Shown: positions 48,301-59,281 of the stretch, in pieces
Numbering within the stretch: the first letter of the stretch is position 1
How the letters are laid out: each line of letters opens with the position of its first letter
NCBI GenBank assembly: GCA_031841125.1
Contig: CM063109.1
Location: 13,529,208 to 13,593,207, forward strand
Origin: Acanthococcus lagerstroemiae
Lineage: Eukaryota > Arthropoda > Insecta > Hemiptera > Eriococcidae
Length of the DNA stretch: 64,000 nucleotides
Reading direction: 5' to 3'
Position numbers and translations under genes: made by a program
The notes under the pieces: generated by a model
The model's database searches: none
What the model was told of the DNA's origin: nothing
Seen by the model: only the letters and a program-made list of their open reading frames with translations

Positions 48301-50349
48301 ATGACCGCTAACAAAAAAAGAAACTGAACGTCTGGGGGAAAAAACATATAATTCAATGCTAAGGAGTATGCTGGGGATCAGGTTGGAGGATAGGGTGAAA
48401 ATGAGTTCCATTAGGAAGCAAACGAGGTTAAGGAATATAGGGTACAAAATAAAACAATTGAATTACAGATATGCGGGGCACATGATTAGAGAAGAACCGA
48501 CAAAATAGAGCTCTGCTTGCTCTCTATTGATCTCCTTGGACAGAGAAAGGAATCCAGGACGACCAGCTACCCAATGGGTAGATGAATTTCTGAAAACCTT
48601 GAGCCCTCGCTGGGGAACAATGATTGCTAGGGAAAGGAAAATATGGAAAAGGGTGACAGAAGCATTTGCCGCACAGTGGGCAGATTAGGTAGCGACCCAC
48701 TTATTAAGGGACGTTTTTACAAAGAACTCATTCAAATTGAACTGTATTTATCAAGGAATAAAAATAAAAAAAAAATTCTACGCCAAGTTTTGGCTTCAAT
48801 ATTGTCATTTGAAACTACCTTTCATTTCATCATCTTTTAAAACAGTGTACTTGAATTTTAAAATGCCTAAATTGATATCCAGCTCTGCATTCAAATAATA
48901 TTTTTGGGGAGATATGTTGGGCTGTTTTTAGGTCATCCGATATTGAAGAATAATTATTTCCACAATTTATGTAAATTTGGCTCGCTTCATTTTATGCCGC
49001 CTAAAATCAGCATTTCGCCCAGTGTGTGACGGTTGAATGAACGAACACAGAACATCGTTCAATTTCCCGCGAATTTTTCAAGATAATTGAAAAAACTGAA
49101 ATGTGTTCAGGTCGCGAACTACGCACTCGAACATTACCACGATGCCCGGTAAAAAAATCTGCTATGGCTGTAACGGTTTGTTTATAGCTGCAAAATATCT
49201 GTTTTTAGCCGTTTGTAAGTCTGATCGACGGAGTGTATCCATGTGCGACTGGGGACGACGTATTCATTCCAAATCGAACAATAATCGGTTACGATGATGA
49301 CGGAGTATCGCAGCCGAGCTTGGTCCTGGTTACTGGTCCAAACATGGGAGGAAAATCAACCTTGATGCGACAGTTGGGATTGATCGTTATCATGGCTCAT
49401 ATGGTAACACAATTTTGTTGTCAGAATTGCATATAATTCATGGTTGTAGCACGTTAATTTAAGGGGGCCATCACCCCTCTCTCCCGAATGACAGTTGGAG
49501 CTTCGCAGTTTTTTGTTCGGTATAGGTACATACAGTGAGCATTGCTGAAAAACTTGAACTATACGTTGTTACAGGGATGCCACGTCCCCGCTGTTGGACT
49601 GAAGTTGAGTTTAGTAGATCGCATATTTACCAGGATAGGCGCGAACGACGATATTATGGCCGGAGAAAGTACATTTTACGTGGAACTGTGCGAAACGAAT
49701 TCGATCCTGCAGCACAGCACCGCACACTCACTAGTGCTGGTCGACGAACTAGGTGCGTTTGAATGTACTCTTTTGGTAGTTCGATGAATCTAGCAATTTG
49801 TTTTGCGATTAAACGTTACAATGAAACCTTTGGACGCAGGACGCGGAACATCCACTTACGATGGTACGGCGATTGCGTCGGCCGTGTTGAAGGAACTGGG
49901 TCGAATAAAATGCAGAACTTTGTTTTCAACGCACTATCACTCGTTGGTCGAAGATTTCAGAAATGACGAAAACGTCGCTCTCGGACACATGGTTAGTTTT
50001 TCGAATTTTACCTACCACCCGAGACCCGACTCGCGTTCGTGAACCAGCGTTTTTAATCGGTGCGAACATTCGGCGTCTGTTCTAGGCTTGTATGGTCGAA
50101 AACGAGAACGAAGACGATGTTAACGAGTCGGAGGAAACGGTCACGTTTTTGTATAAGTTCGCGAAAGGTGCTTGTCCGAAGTCGTATGGCTTCAATGCGG
50201 CTAGATTGGCCGGTATGCCGAGTCACATCACGAGGGTAGGTCAACAGCGGGCGAAACAACTCGAGTTGGATGCCGGCAAACGCAACCGCTTTAAAACCTT
50301 ATTTAAACGCGAACTGGAGGCGGTAAGAGAGTTGATCGCCGTTTTGTAA
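27606..50349 (+). CDS. MSH6: DNA mismatch repair protein MSH6 (23 coding exons, complete)
   Basis: Partner of MSH2 in MutS-alpha, which detects base mismatches and small loops. Exons: 27606-27864, 28026-28145, 28221-28330, 28462-28563, 28657-28806, 29763-29897, 30000-30135, 30248-30387, 32012-32149, 33446-33638, 33748-33950, 34285-34397, 39948-40100, 40303-40460, 40727-40833, 41857-42012, 42109-42243, 43645-43736, 44638-44767, 49209-49403, 49575-49752, 49840-49991, 50086-50349. All phases agree, giving 1172 residues. The start [10 protein letters not shown] is a degenerate PCNA-binding box. Basic and acidic linkers follow ([12 protein letters not shown]), then mismatch-binding [12 protein letters not shown] (Phe271, Glu273), connector and lever domains, Walker [11 protein letters not shown] (about 952-961), STFYVEL and Walker [12 protein letters not shown]. 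No PWWP domain is seen, so the protein is shorter than human MSH6 (1360). Exon 5 uses an unusual donor, GTTCGT. Confidence 0.97.
30388..31369. other. MSH6 intron, unassigned part
   Basis: No exon is needed by phase between 30387 and 32012. A poly-C run (about 30668) and AT-rich sequence are all I see here. Confidence 0.4.
31370..31505. repeat. Second copy of the GATC-word family
   Basis: TTCGTGATCTGAATAATCGT at about 31373 matches 15793 closely and continues with the same spacing (TTTTTCTAAT-TCTG). GATCATGATCCAAGATCAT follows at about 31484. No ends or target duplication can be defined. Confidence 0.6.
32150..33445. other. MSH6 intron, nothing recognised
   Basis: Short overlapping open frames occur on both strands but show no family resemblance and do not fit the flanking phase-0 exons. 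Confidence 0.4.
34660..35130 (+). mobile_element. Decayed LINE fragment in sense orientation
   Basis: With frame breaks, the stretch reads [19 protein letters not shown] near 34708 and later [12 protein letters not shown] near 35025, positions that match the palm and C-terminal parts of LINE reverse transcriptase. It ends where the opposite-strand LINE begins. Confidence 0.5.
35136..37575 (-). mobile_element. Non-LTR retrotransposon, minus strand, with (ATT)n tail
   Basis: On the minus strand, from high to low coordinates: [16 protein letters not shown] (about 37400), [15 protein letters not shown] and [20 protein letters not shown] (36850-36750), [22 protein letters not shown], then a core [11 protein letters not shown] where FADD is expected, [17 protein letters not shown] and YVTWNHEMC blocks. 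The 3' end near 35160 has CCAATAAAGG followed by (ATT)n. Stops and frameshifts show it is dead. It fills much of MSH6 intron 12. Confidence 0.85.
38288..39085. repeat. Inverted-repeat element, terminal repeats about 45 bp
   Basis: CATATGAGGAGTTATCTGTC with AAAGGGTCCCTGTC (from about 38295) is inverted at about 39042-39081 as GACAGGGGCCCTTTAGACAG with ATAACTCTTCATAT. A further CAGGGGCCCTTTTT lies at 38518. There is no coding capacity. Confidence 0.6.
39150..39370. repeat. Word element remnant, GGATTTGGATT, ending CTCAACCCTG
   Basis: The right end CTCAACCCTG (39361-39370) is identical to the right end of the hAT-like elements at 8912-9621 and 13429-14010. The body repeats GGATTTGGAT, AATCCAAA and ATTTAAATCC. 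A clear left end is missing, so the copy may be truncated. Confidence 0.5.
40915..41832. mobile_element. 918-bp foldback element with 145-bp terminal inverted repeats
   Basis: The arm from 40915 (AGTAGTCTGTAAATAATGTG, then AAGACCA, GTTATTCACCAAGG) is inverted at 41832 with only scattered mismatches, over about 145 bases. It repeats GTCGACGAGTCATTTTTC and ACTAGTCAAAATAGAG words. It sits in MSH6 intron 15 and carries a tRNA-like stretch in its loop. Confidence 0.85.
41335..41402 (+). tRNA. tRNA-like sequence (Ser-GCT-like anticodon loop), probably a pseudogene or SINE head
   Basis: GATAG pairs with CTATC at the ends. An A-box-like TGGCTGTGTGGTAAGCG and a perfect B box GGTTCGAATCC are present, and the anticodon loop would be TTGCTAA. 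The anticodon stem pairs poorly and the long variable arm expected of tRNA-Ser is missing, so I do not think it is a working tRNA. Confidence 0.35.
42271..42304 (+). repeat. (CT)n microsatellite followed by (CG)-rich tract
   Basis: About 16 CT units, then CACAGACACGCGCGCGCACG, just downstream of MSH6 exon 17. Confidence 0.9.
42545..42735 (-). mobile_element. Possible tRNA-derived SINE, minus strand
   Basis: Reading the minus strand from about 42720, GAGCGGGCTCTGGTCTCGG precedes a B box GGTTCGAGCCC at the right spacing. A unique body (TTTCTCGGCAAGACGAG, CTAAGGCAGCC) follows, as in tRNA-derived SINEs. No A-tail is obvious. Confidence 0.4.
42736..43644. other. MSH6 intron, unassigned
   Basis: It contains GC-rich sequence (about 42760-43070) unlike its AT-rich surroundings, perhaps another repeat, but I cannot define ends. 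Confidence 0.35.
44045..44445. repeat. Word array, AACTCATT / AATGAGTT
   Basis: ATGAGTT, ACTCATT and related words appear about fifteen times in 400 bases (for example 44048-44075 and 44160-44350). A CAGGGTTGAAA sequence at about 44434 resembles the hAT-like left end found elsewhere, but no partner end is visible. Confidence 0.45.
44768..45640. other. MSH6 intron 19, unassigned left part
   Basis: AT-rich, with no exon demanded by phase and no definable repeat before the LINE. Confidence 0.35.
45680..48775 (+). mobile_element. Non-LTR retrotransposon with endonuclease and RT remnants, interrupted
   Basis: In order with frame breaks: endonuclease blocks [11 protein letters not shown] (about 45740), [13 protein letters not shown] (about 46075) and [10 protein letters not shown] (about 46340); RT blocks [17 protein letters not shown] (about 47020) and [16 protein letters not shown] (about 47230); then, after an insertion from about 47345 to 48240, the C-terminal part [34 protein letters not shown] and [15 protein letters not shown]. 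The end is A-rich (about 48760-48775). Stops abound, so the copy is dead. It lies in sense orientation in MSH6 intron 19. Confidence 0.85.
47345..48240. mobile_element. Insertion in the LINE carrying a copy of the 2.4-kb palindrome arm
   Basis: GAGTGTGAGTGAACTTGGTA, CCAATTCACTTTTTCTTC and ATCCTAAATGAGACTTGTCT at 47358-47500 match 2369-2500. The other end near 48190-48230 has GCTTGCAGCGCTCCGCGCG with GCAAACACCC, a relative of the sequence at about 39158-39190. LINE similarity is lost across this interval. It may be more than one insertion. Confidence 0.5.
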
Positions 50350-52060
50350 CAAGTTGTTAATTCTGTCCGACATTTGCCATTGGTGATTCGTTTTCACTTC
50401 CTCATTTTACGTATAACTATAGAGTTACTTTTTTCTCTTTTTTTATTCTTTACATTTTGTAGTTATTTATATTATAATGTCATCCCCGTCAGTCATGGTT
50501 CTTATTCGGTGAGTGTGATTCGATCAAAGAATGAAGCAGAGATAACGGGGTGATTGAGGAAACGAAGCGTACGAAGATTCGAGACCACAAAAACGCTAAT
50601 ATTGCCAAGAAGATCGAAAATTTACTTGGAAATAAAGGAGCGCACTCACGGCTCTGTCATTTTACAAATTTTCAATTTTTCCGGCAGTGCTTGCATTTTC
50701 AAAGTCTAGAAGTATATGTTGCGTTTTCTGTTTGGTTCAGTCTACTATCTGCGAGTACTGAAGCTCACATTCGGTAAATTTCATTTCTCCATGAAGTCCT
50801 CCTTGCTTTATAAAAACTAGAGCCCATGTTACTGTTTCTGGGACTCCGAACGTTTCACAAATTTCTCCACTGTGGCAGTCTAGGGCAAATCTATGACTTG
50901 TTGAGGGTTAATCGTTAAAATAAGCAGCATCTTGAAAACCAAGGATTCGGAGCCCGGAGTATTCGACTGTCCCTGCAATGTTAGATTGTTCCGACTGACT
51001 CCGGCTCCTCCAAAAATGGCTGATGCGACTAGGATTGTGGGTAATTCTCAGAGAAGAAAAGCATATTTCAGTGACTAATACGTTTCTCAAAGACAAATTA
51101 TGCATTCTGATTTTTTTGTTGCATAGAACATTGTATTCTCAACCTGTTCCAGTTATGAACGTAAGAGCCCCCACCCCCCTATTCCACAAAATCAGTGAAC
51201 GTGCTAAAAATATTCCATCGTAGTGACTGTAACTGATCACGTTCGTGAATCTTCAGACCCGCAAAAGAGGCGCAAATGAATTAATCTTTCTGTAGAAGAA
51301 TAATATGAATTTCGTTGATGAAGGTAACAAAGAACCTTGATACCTAGAATGATGACCAAACATTCATCACACGATCTCAAAATAAGGTCAAAGTTTTTTA
51401 CTAATTTCTGGTTCCATCGTTGTAGCGATTTTTTGTTTGCTTGTACTGGCTCCCTGATAAAACCCTCTTTGCTGCAAAGTAGCTGCATTGCTTCAGTCTT
51501 CTGTTACGAAGAACATTTTTTAGTTGCCCGCTCCGCTGTCAGGTCTCGAACCGCGTGTAGCTTATGCATTTTGTGGGAAGTTCTCTATGAAAATCGTGTT
51601 GTGTACAATTTTTGATAACCTTGGTAGTGGCTCATCGGTTCTCATCTGTTGGTGGCATGATCACCTGGTGGGGGGGGGGGATTCTCGAATTAGTAAGTAA
51701 TCATTTTTTTTAGCCTCAAATTTCAGTTATCAACAAGTTTTTCTATGGTAGTCTTGATTATGAATAATTTTCAACCCTTAAATCTTTTGAAATACTTACC
51801 AATTTGAGTCTTTTTTTTTACAACCACTACAAAAAAAAAATTCTTACGCCGTAGGTAGTTCATTCCTGTTCCCTTTCCCCGTGTGAATGAATTGAGGCCG
51901 AACGCTAGAAATCACATTGGGGGCACATACGTATATTAACGATCCCCCGCAAAAAAAAAAAAAGAAAAGGAAATCATCACCCATACAGAAAATTATGTCA
52001 CACGTTGTAGTAGAATATTGATATTCTACAGAAACCGACGTTAAGTCGACAATTTAATCT
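50350..52060. other. MSH6 3' region and intergenic DNA, unassigned
   Basis: Poly-G (51669-51680) and poly-A (51828, 51951) runs only. No exon or defined transposon is seen. Confidence 0.4.
50631..50636 (+). terminator. Candidate poly(A) signal of MSH6
   Basis: AATAAA 282 bases after the MSH6 stop codon; assigned by position only. Confidence 0.35.
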
Positions 52061-52124
52061 ATGCGGTGCACATTTTTTCTACACTTAGAATGGTGTGTAG
52101 ACTTGAAGAATTTTATCTACAGTA

Positions 52125-53060
52125 CAACCTTGGACAGAGCAAGAATTTTGAATTGAGCTTCAGCTCTGGTTGTGAAAAAAGTTCTGAAATTGGCTCCTGC
52201 TCTGCTTTGAATTTAGCATTTTCTGCCCTATGGCTTTATTTCAGGTCAAAATTTGAACCGAAGTTTCGGCTTCAGCTCTAAAACAGAGTTTGGCTCCAAG
52301 TCTCCAAAAGAATGTCAGTTTCAAGAGTCCCGAGCTCAAGGTTCCCTGATCAGGGACCCTGAGCCAATACAAAGTGTTTACAGGTGCTGAAAAGTCCTTC
52401 CCATTTTCGTTAAGAATACTCAAAAATAATTTTTTTGCGATTCCTACGATTGTTTATCAAAAAGTGCAGCGCAGAATGTATATTCAGAAGGAGGGAGGAA
52501 GTAGTGAGCAAAAAGGAGAGAGGGGTAAAGGGATAAAACAATTGGGGAAAAAAGATTTGCACACGGAAAAATATGAAAAATATGCCGGCTACAGTACTGC
52601 AAAGGGTCCTGAAAAAGTACTTCATTTTTACTTTTCAATTTCTGTAGACACCCTGCAATATCAAAACTGAAGCCGCTCCGGTTCTCACAGTTTTTAGTCA
52701 AGCTCCAGATGTTTGTGAAAATTTTAATTTTACTTTAACTCCGGCTTCAGCATCTGGCTCTGACGCCAGATTCGGCTAAAATAATGTATTTGGTTCCAGC
52801 TTTGGTAGAAGTTTGGAATTAAGTTCTGATTTGCCTTTTGTGAAAACGCTGATGTTGACTCCAGTTCCAGAAAAAAAACCTACAATTACCTCCGGCTGCA
52901 ACTTCACCTAGATTACAAAATTTTGAGCTCCAGCTATAACTTCTAAACTATCTCCACTTTCAGCGCTGGCAAATAATTTTGGTCTGGTTCCAGTATCGAC
53001 TCCGGCTCCCCTGAGGAAATGTAAACCTCGGAGCTCTGGCTTACACTTTCTTCAAAATTA
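52125..53060. repeat. Word array, CTCCGGCTTCAGCTC type, split by unrelated sequence
   Basis: GGCTTCAGCTCT, GGCTCC, AGCTCCAGC and GAGCTCTGG recur densely at 52155-52370 and 52670-53045. The middle (about 52375-52660) lacks the word. This is the same architecture as the words near the ends of the hAT-like elements, but ends and target copies are not visible. Confidence 0.5.
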
Positions 53061-53089
53061 AATGACCCTAGCATCACTCTCTTATTGGT

Positions 53090-53275
53090 ATGGTCAGGGA
53101 TGTATGTGTTTACGTCTTCATCGAAAGTTTATGACTCGTGTTAAGACTCTGTAAGAGTCGTTTAAAACTCGTTTCGTTTCTAGAAGACAACTTTCGAGTC
53201 TCTTTTTAGCACTCCTTGAAACTCTTTAAAGATTCGAGTTGCTCATTTGAGACACTGTAAGACGTTATTTGAGAG
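53090..53275. repeat. Word array, GACTCTGTAAGAGTC type
   Basis: GACTCGTGTTAAGACTC, TGTAAGAGTCG, AAAACTCG, GAGTCTC and GATTCGAGT follow one another over about 150 bases, next to CAGGGATGTATG at 53096. No right partner end is visible. Confidence 0.45.
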
Positions 53276-53280
53276 AGACA

Positions 53281-54880
53281 AGTGCCCTGTTGCTTCTTCT
53301 ATGTCAGTGCCTGCGACAAATATAGTGATTACTGGTGGTCAACTGCACGAAATCGCCTGAATGAACAGCTGCGTGTGCATGTCAAGAGAACTATTTCTGT
53401 CCCAGATGCACATTTTTCACTGTACAATACATTGAGCGCTTTTGCACCGCGTTTTCAGCGCTACCTAGCGGCGCGGCCTGTTGTAACATTGATGAAGCAC
53501 GTAGTCTTATGGGAGAATGCAATTTTTAGAAAATTCGTCATTAATTCTGGATTATACATATTATCCAAAATTAAGACGTAATTAATCGCGAAGAATGATT
53601 ACAAATGCAATTAAAAAATTGTCATTACTGTACCCAGTTAAAATTAATTACAACGGCTCATGAACACTCATCAAATACATGGAAATTGGGACGCGTCAGC
53701 AAAGTGGCTGACATCTGGTGGACAAATGCAGAAGCTACCCAAACGAGATGAAATACATAGCGCGCCATCCACTTTACAAATGGTAGCCAAAAGTGGAAGT
53801 ACACAAAACGGGATATAATACACTAGCGCTCCATCGCCGTGCCGCGACCGAATACACTATTGGACTACACACACCCCCTTACCAACTTACGTTAGAATAG
53901 TTACAGACTGTAGTTACAGGCCATGCCGCTAGTCGCTGCGGTTCAAAAAATGTGTGAGTTTCGCGTATTGTCGCTGATGGTATCTCTTCACGACTGTATG
54001 TATTACTGCCTACAGAAGTTGTGGTAGGCAGATGACCTCACATCGCATCAGGATAATCATAAATTACCTATTTACCGAGTGCGAAGCTGATCTTTGAAGC
54101 AGATATCATTACCATCTGCCCCAACTGTCGGAAATAATTGACATTAATAACACGAATTCGAGGAACTTGAGCCCTTGCGAAGGCTTTAATTTCAAAAATG
54201 GCCGAATAAAAGGGTATTTTTGTACCTAATACCGCATTTACAGAAGTTTTTATGTAAAATGCAAGGGCAGTTTCAGAATGTGTTGCCTAAGAAACATACC
54301 CATCAGCATTCTAACCAGCCGATAGGATCACCTACCCACCAGCCACCACACCTGTTCGCGGTGCCGGTATTCGGACCGGGCACATTGTAGTTTCACTAGC
54401 ATCGATCAAAGAAAAACTGATAAGGAAAAGGGGTCGAAAAGGAATTCAGCGCAGCAGTTTATGGCAATTTTAATATTTTTTCAAAATAACTCGAGAATGA
54501 ATGCGGTTAACGGAAAATTGAAAAGAACATGCCTTGTAGCAAGTAAAATTTCCTTTCAGGAGAGCTCATTTTTATCGAAATCTGAGGGATTTTCTTTTTT
54601 GCATAAAAATAGCATTGCATCGTTGTTGTTCGTCCGGTTTGAATAGTTTCAGTTTCTCTCTGGAGGATAAAGATCAGCAGACCTTTTCGGCCCAGAAGTT
54701 GGCCGTGCGTTCAATCAGATAAGTCATAGAGCAGAGGTCCTTTCTGAGGTCACTTTTCATAGACATTCTTGAATACGCTCGAATCAATTTTCAAGCAATG
54801 GTATTAGAACCACTGCCGAAACCATACTCACTTCCTTTATAAATGTGAACGACAACAAAATACGAGCATCTGTTCAGTCA
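53281..54880. other. Intergenic DNA between MSH6 and MBTPS2, unassigned
   Basis: A 99-codon open frame at 53282 has no recognisable motif or flanking exon signal. Nothing else stands out. Confidence 0.4.
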
Positions 54881-54886
54881 TTTATT
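54881..54886 (-). terminator. Candidate poly(A) signal of MBTPS2
   Basis: TTTATT on the plus strand is AATAAA for the minus-strand gene, about 440 bases beyond its stop codon. Confidence 0.35.
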
Positions 54887-55321
54887 AGAGAGCACATAAT
54901 AGGTCATTGAACCATTCACCGTTTTTCGTAAAGATATGTCTCATCATCGAAGGCACAATATCTCCCTTTGATTACAGTATACTACTCATGATGTGAACAG
55001 TGTGTACATTCGCCATAGTAGAACAGCGTCTAGCTTTCCTAATGAATAGACGACCCGTCAGACATCCACCAAATCGCCAAATACAGCTCCGTGATTATTA
55101 TTCGCCATTGTACTTCACATAGCTATTAGTTATACACTCAAAATCGTATCGCTTATACAACTTGATTACAGTAAGAAACAGTCAGTGCCACTGGTGTCAG
55201 GCTGCAGATGACAATATTTTCGAAATGTTCGATACTACTCGATCTGAAATATAGATAACCATATCCACCCATTTCAAACATCACGATCGATCCATCAATC
55301 TCGCTAACGAAAGAGCTTCGA

Positions 55322-58300
55322 TTATTTCAAGAACGTTGAAAAAAATATCAAAATTGTGTACAAAGCTAAAATACAGCTGCCTAAAATGGTGATCAATAGT
55401 GCGACAGCCAGTCTGACGCTTTTTAAACGAACGTTTTTCGCCAAACCTATATGCACCAGGAGACGAGCGATGTGTTGCCCGTCGAAATGAAAGCACGGTA
55501 CCAAATTGACTGCCGCCAGCGCTCCCGAAAACATGATCAAAAAATTACAGAATTTGCCGATAACATTCGGTATCGAAGCTGGCAAGTACGCCGTCGACTC
55601 GACGTACTCGGAAATGTGTACGCCGTGTAGTATCTCAATCGGATGGCCCAGAAATAGTACTTTACTTCGACCTTTTCGCTCGATCTCGATTAATTTTGTT
55701 CCATTCGGCAACGATGGCCGAAAGCAGTGCTGCGAATCGAGGCAGTCGCTCGGCGAACGGCAACTTCCTCCGGATTGTTCGATGACGGCGCGCGCGTTCA
55801 GACACGAATATTGCGGCAATTCCAGCGGGTTATCGACTTTCTCCAAATATTCGAAGCAGATATTCGAGAAGGTGTTGTTGCTGCAGCATTCGACCGCGTT
55901 GCGAAGTTGGATTACTGAAATGGAATCAGGTGTTCTTAATTACTTTTCTATTGCTTGTATTTTTTTGTCTTTATACACTTGCGATTCATAATAATGTGCA
56001 CACGTTGCCACTGACTTCGTGAAGAGTGCTTTTTGTTTCGCAACAGATCACATTGAGAAGTACCTACAAGTAGGGTTGGAGAGGTCCTCTCCGAAGTTTT
56101 CCTTAGAAGGCTAAAAGCAAATTGCAATATCTCCTCCATCTTCCGTGGAAAGCCCCTCAACAACCTCGGTACGTCCCAGTGTTGAGAATGAAAGAAAACG
56201 TACCTCGAACTGATTCGTCGTTTTCATGTATGAATTCCGAGGTTATACAATAGCCGGAAACTGGATTCTTCACCGTCTGATAAATACAATTAATCCAACT
56301 GTCCTGGGTCAGCACTCGGCACCCATTGATGGTTGATACAATGTCGTTTATACTCAAACCTCCTTCTTCTTGTAAAGGCGAGTTCTATTCGTGAAACACA
56401 AAAATACAGAACTGTGTATTAGGAAGCTATTATTTTGGTTATAAATCAGCTGCAGAAAATGATTATAGGCCGTTGAAAATGTCCTGGGAAAGAGACTTAA
56501 AATCATGCATTCATTAGGTCCATTTCTTAGAGGACATCGAAGTGGACAGGCACACTCAATTTACACTGCAGAAATAACTTAGCATGAGGTGTGCCGCCTG
56601 CAATTGGACGCTATTCAGCAAAAGGGAATCAACTAGCTAAATCCGCGTTTTGAGAACATGTGATTCGAAGTTCAAAAGCCATGTAGAAACTATATGGCAT
56701 TGCGTTTACTGATAAGCTTTTTTCAACGTGAGTACACATTTTTGGATCGGGGGCCTAATTTTAAAAAATTTCACGTTTTACGCTCTTTCCAACGATACTA
56801 ATAATAACTAATCTTTTTTTACAAATGTTAGTTGGTTCCCTTTTATTGAACAGCATCCAATTAGGAATGGGCCGATGGGAAGGTTGGCATGGTCATGAAG
56901 CTCAGGTAATAAAATATTGAAACTGGGAAAAATCGATAACCATCGTCAGAATCACGAATGACGTGACCTGATGATGAAGCAGCGATGGACAAGGTCATGA
57001 ATCTAATAATCCAAGGTCATAATCTGAAGATAATTTAAAAAATTGAAGAAAAATTAGATTCAGTTCAAAGAAGAATATCACAAGCAAGATCACAACTCTA
57101 ACAGAGCTGATATTTTCTGTTTTGATTTCATTGTTGTTGTTTTTTTTTAAATATAATTTATACATTCCTATTTTTAAAAAAAAAAGTTTTTTCATTGCTT
57201 TCAAGCTATTAAGCAAAAAAATCAAAAATTTTTGCAATTGATAATTTCGAATTATTAAAAAATTGAAAAATAATTTTGATATTCTTTAATTCTATCAACG
57301 TTTTTTCAGTATTATCAATATTTATTCATGATATTCTTTCGTTATATTATTTTAGATTATTCTATACTTTTCATTTCTTTTTATTATAAATCAGGCATTT
57401 TGCTTTAAAAAACAAAACAAATTAATGTTATTTTTTGTTCGGCGTTGGAAACACATCTACAGGTTATGAATTCTTATTTTAAACAACCAACTCTGGAATC
57501 TGAAAATGACCTTTTGATGATCCTAGGTCCTGATATTTTTGATATAAAATCACACAATTTTGCTCATCCTGTGTTATAGTGGTGCAAACGATACCGATGA
57601 CTATCGATAAGCATGATAATCATTAAGTATCAATCTGCTAGTTGTACACAGACATGACAGAGATGGAAAGACGAAAGAAATTGAAAAGCGAGAAGCACAA
57701 ACATTTCTGGAAGCGAAAGTCAAAACAAATATTGAAAGAACGAAAAGCCAAAAGTAAAAAGTTCTACCTTTCAAGGTCAGAAGCAAAATCCAAAAGTGAA
57801 AGCGTTATTAAATCGCTTTCCATCTCTGGTTGTACAACTAATATTCCAAGTTCGAATTTTTTTCTTGTCCTTAGATCATATTTCATTTAATCAAGATCTG
57901 CAGATCACGTACATTGTACACGAGGGATGTAATTATATTTTTCAATATATCGGCCAATCTGCCTACCCCAACCTGAATTAGCATGATAAAGCCAAGTCAC
58001 TTAGTACTGATATTTGAATCAGTTCGGCTGTCACTCTCTGTCGAGTTGTATATACCAGAGCCCTGCAACATGGATAGGATAGTATATCTGAGTTATTCAA
58101 ATTATGGCTCATCAATACAGTTCAACTCAAAACGTCTACACTGCGTCCGTGGATGTTGAACGACATAAGCCAGTCATTCAACTTCAACTGACTCGAGTAT
58201 CTCCTAGAACGCTCCATGCAGGACTCAAGTACATACAACTACACTGGCAAACGTGTCACGATTAAAAACACCTTTCTTACTTTATGAATAGATACAACGC

Positions 58301-59281
58301 GAACGCCATTTCCGTAATCGTAAAATGGGTAACATAACCAAGGTAAGAGAAATAGAACAAGCGATCCGCCGAAAGCCAAGATTATGTTATGCCACACTCC
58401 TGCACATAACACGCGCAGTTGTTTACTAGATGACAAATTTTCCAATCCTTCGATATGAACGAACGCGACTGGGACGATGAATAATACGAAAACTCCCAAT
58501 CCAGTAACGTGAAGACCTTCCCTGATGAAAAAGTAATGGAATTCCAATGTCAGTAACTCGGCCCAAAACGAAATAAATGTCTACTGGTATTGTCTCCTTA
58601 TAATCGAATAATGCCGGCAGCGAACTGTAATATACATACCTTACAGCTGCAGAAGCATGCCCGAACTCGTGAAATATGCTACAAATGAGTAATGAAATCA
58701 CGTAATGACCGATGTCCGAGACAGGTATATTGACTCCGGGAATCTGCAAATCAATTCGAAATCACGTTAGATAAGAAACGAACGATAGGTATTTTTAGCG
58801 AGGTCTTATGAGCTATGAATTTATAAGCCATAACTCACTGCTGGTTCGAGAAAAGGAGTTAAACTTTTATCGGTCTTAGTTTCTTTCCACACGGTGTTGA
58901 TGAACAGTATGGCAGTCGACTGTACGACGAAGAACAAAGCAAACGGGAGGGAGAATAACGTGACCCAGGTGCCAAAAGTGAACCATGCCTTCTGAAATTT
59001 CGGCCGCCATGTACTCAGTTTCCGAATGCAACGACCAAATCTCGGGGTGAAACACCGGATTGCGAATAATTGGACGTAAATACCAGATCGTTTCTGTAGA
59101 ACAGCGTACCCTGATCTCCACCAAAACTGTAACAAAAGTGATAATCAGATCAGCTCGAATTAGTTTCCTGAACATTAAGTAGAAAGATGGAATCGCGTAC
59201 CTTGGCAAAACTATCTAAAATGAACAAGAGTAAATATACGATCGCAACGCTACAGAAAAAACTGTACGCGCCAGTCAACAT
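55322..59281 (-). CDS. MBTPS2: Membrane-bound transcription factor site-2 protease (S2P), six exons, complete
   Basis: An intramembrane zinc metalloprotease of the Golgi that releases SREBP- and ATF6-type factors after site-1 cleavage. Exons: 59281-59201, 59126-58839, 58743-58640, 58521-58281, 56384-56204, 55914-55322. Phases agree and give 495 residues (human 519). The start opens a hydrophobic segment, SFFCSVAIVYLLLFILDSFA. The zinc motif HEFGH is at 148-152 in SLLICSIFHEFGHASAAV, and the third ligand Asp443 lies in CFHFDGQHI. A PDZ-like part (GGLSINDIVSTINGCRV) and a Cys-rich lumenal loop (ECCSNN, GSCRSPSDCLDSQHC) lie between. The serine-rich insert of the human protein is absent. It diverges from trx across about 860 bases. 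Confidence 0.95.
56870..57600. repeat. Possible word element in MBTPS2 intron, AAGGTCATGA / GATGACC type
   Basis: GGTCATGA, GACGTGACCTGATGATGA, AAGGTCATAATC and AATGACC recur at 56890-57020 and 57500-57540, on both sides of an AT-rich core. Ends are not defined. Confidence 0.35.
57601..58280. other. MBTPS2 intron, unassigned, with a purine-rich word tract
   Basis: 57655-57810 repeats GAAAG, AAAAGC and AAAGTGAAAG words on one strand, giving a spurious Lys-rich frame. No exon is needed here by phase. Confidence 0.4.

Noticed and set aside
53282..53581. 99-codon open frame starting MPCCFFYVSACDKYSDYWW
   Set aside because: No conserved motif, no splice partners and no promoter signs; probably chance.
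57642..57890. Lys/Ser-rich open frame
   Set aside because: It is a translation of a purine-rich word tract in an MBTPS2 intron; low complexity with no splice context.
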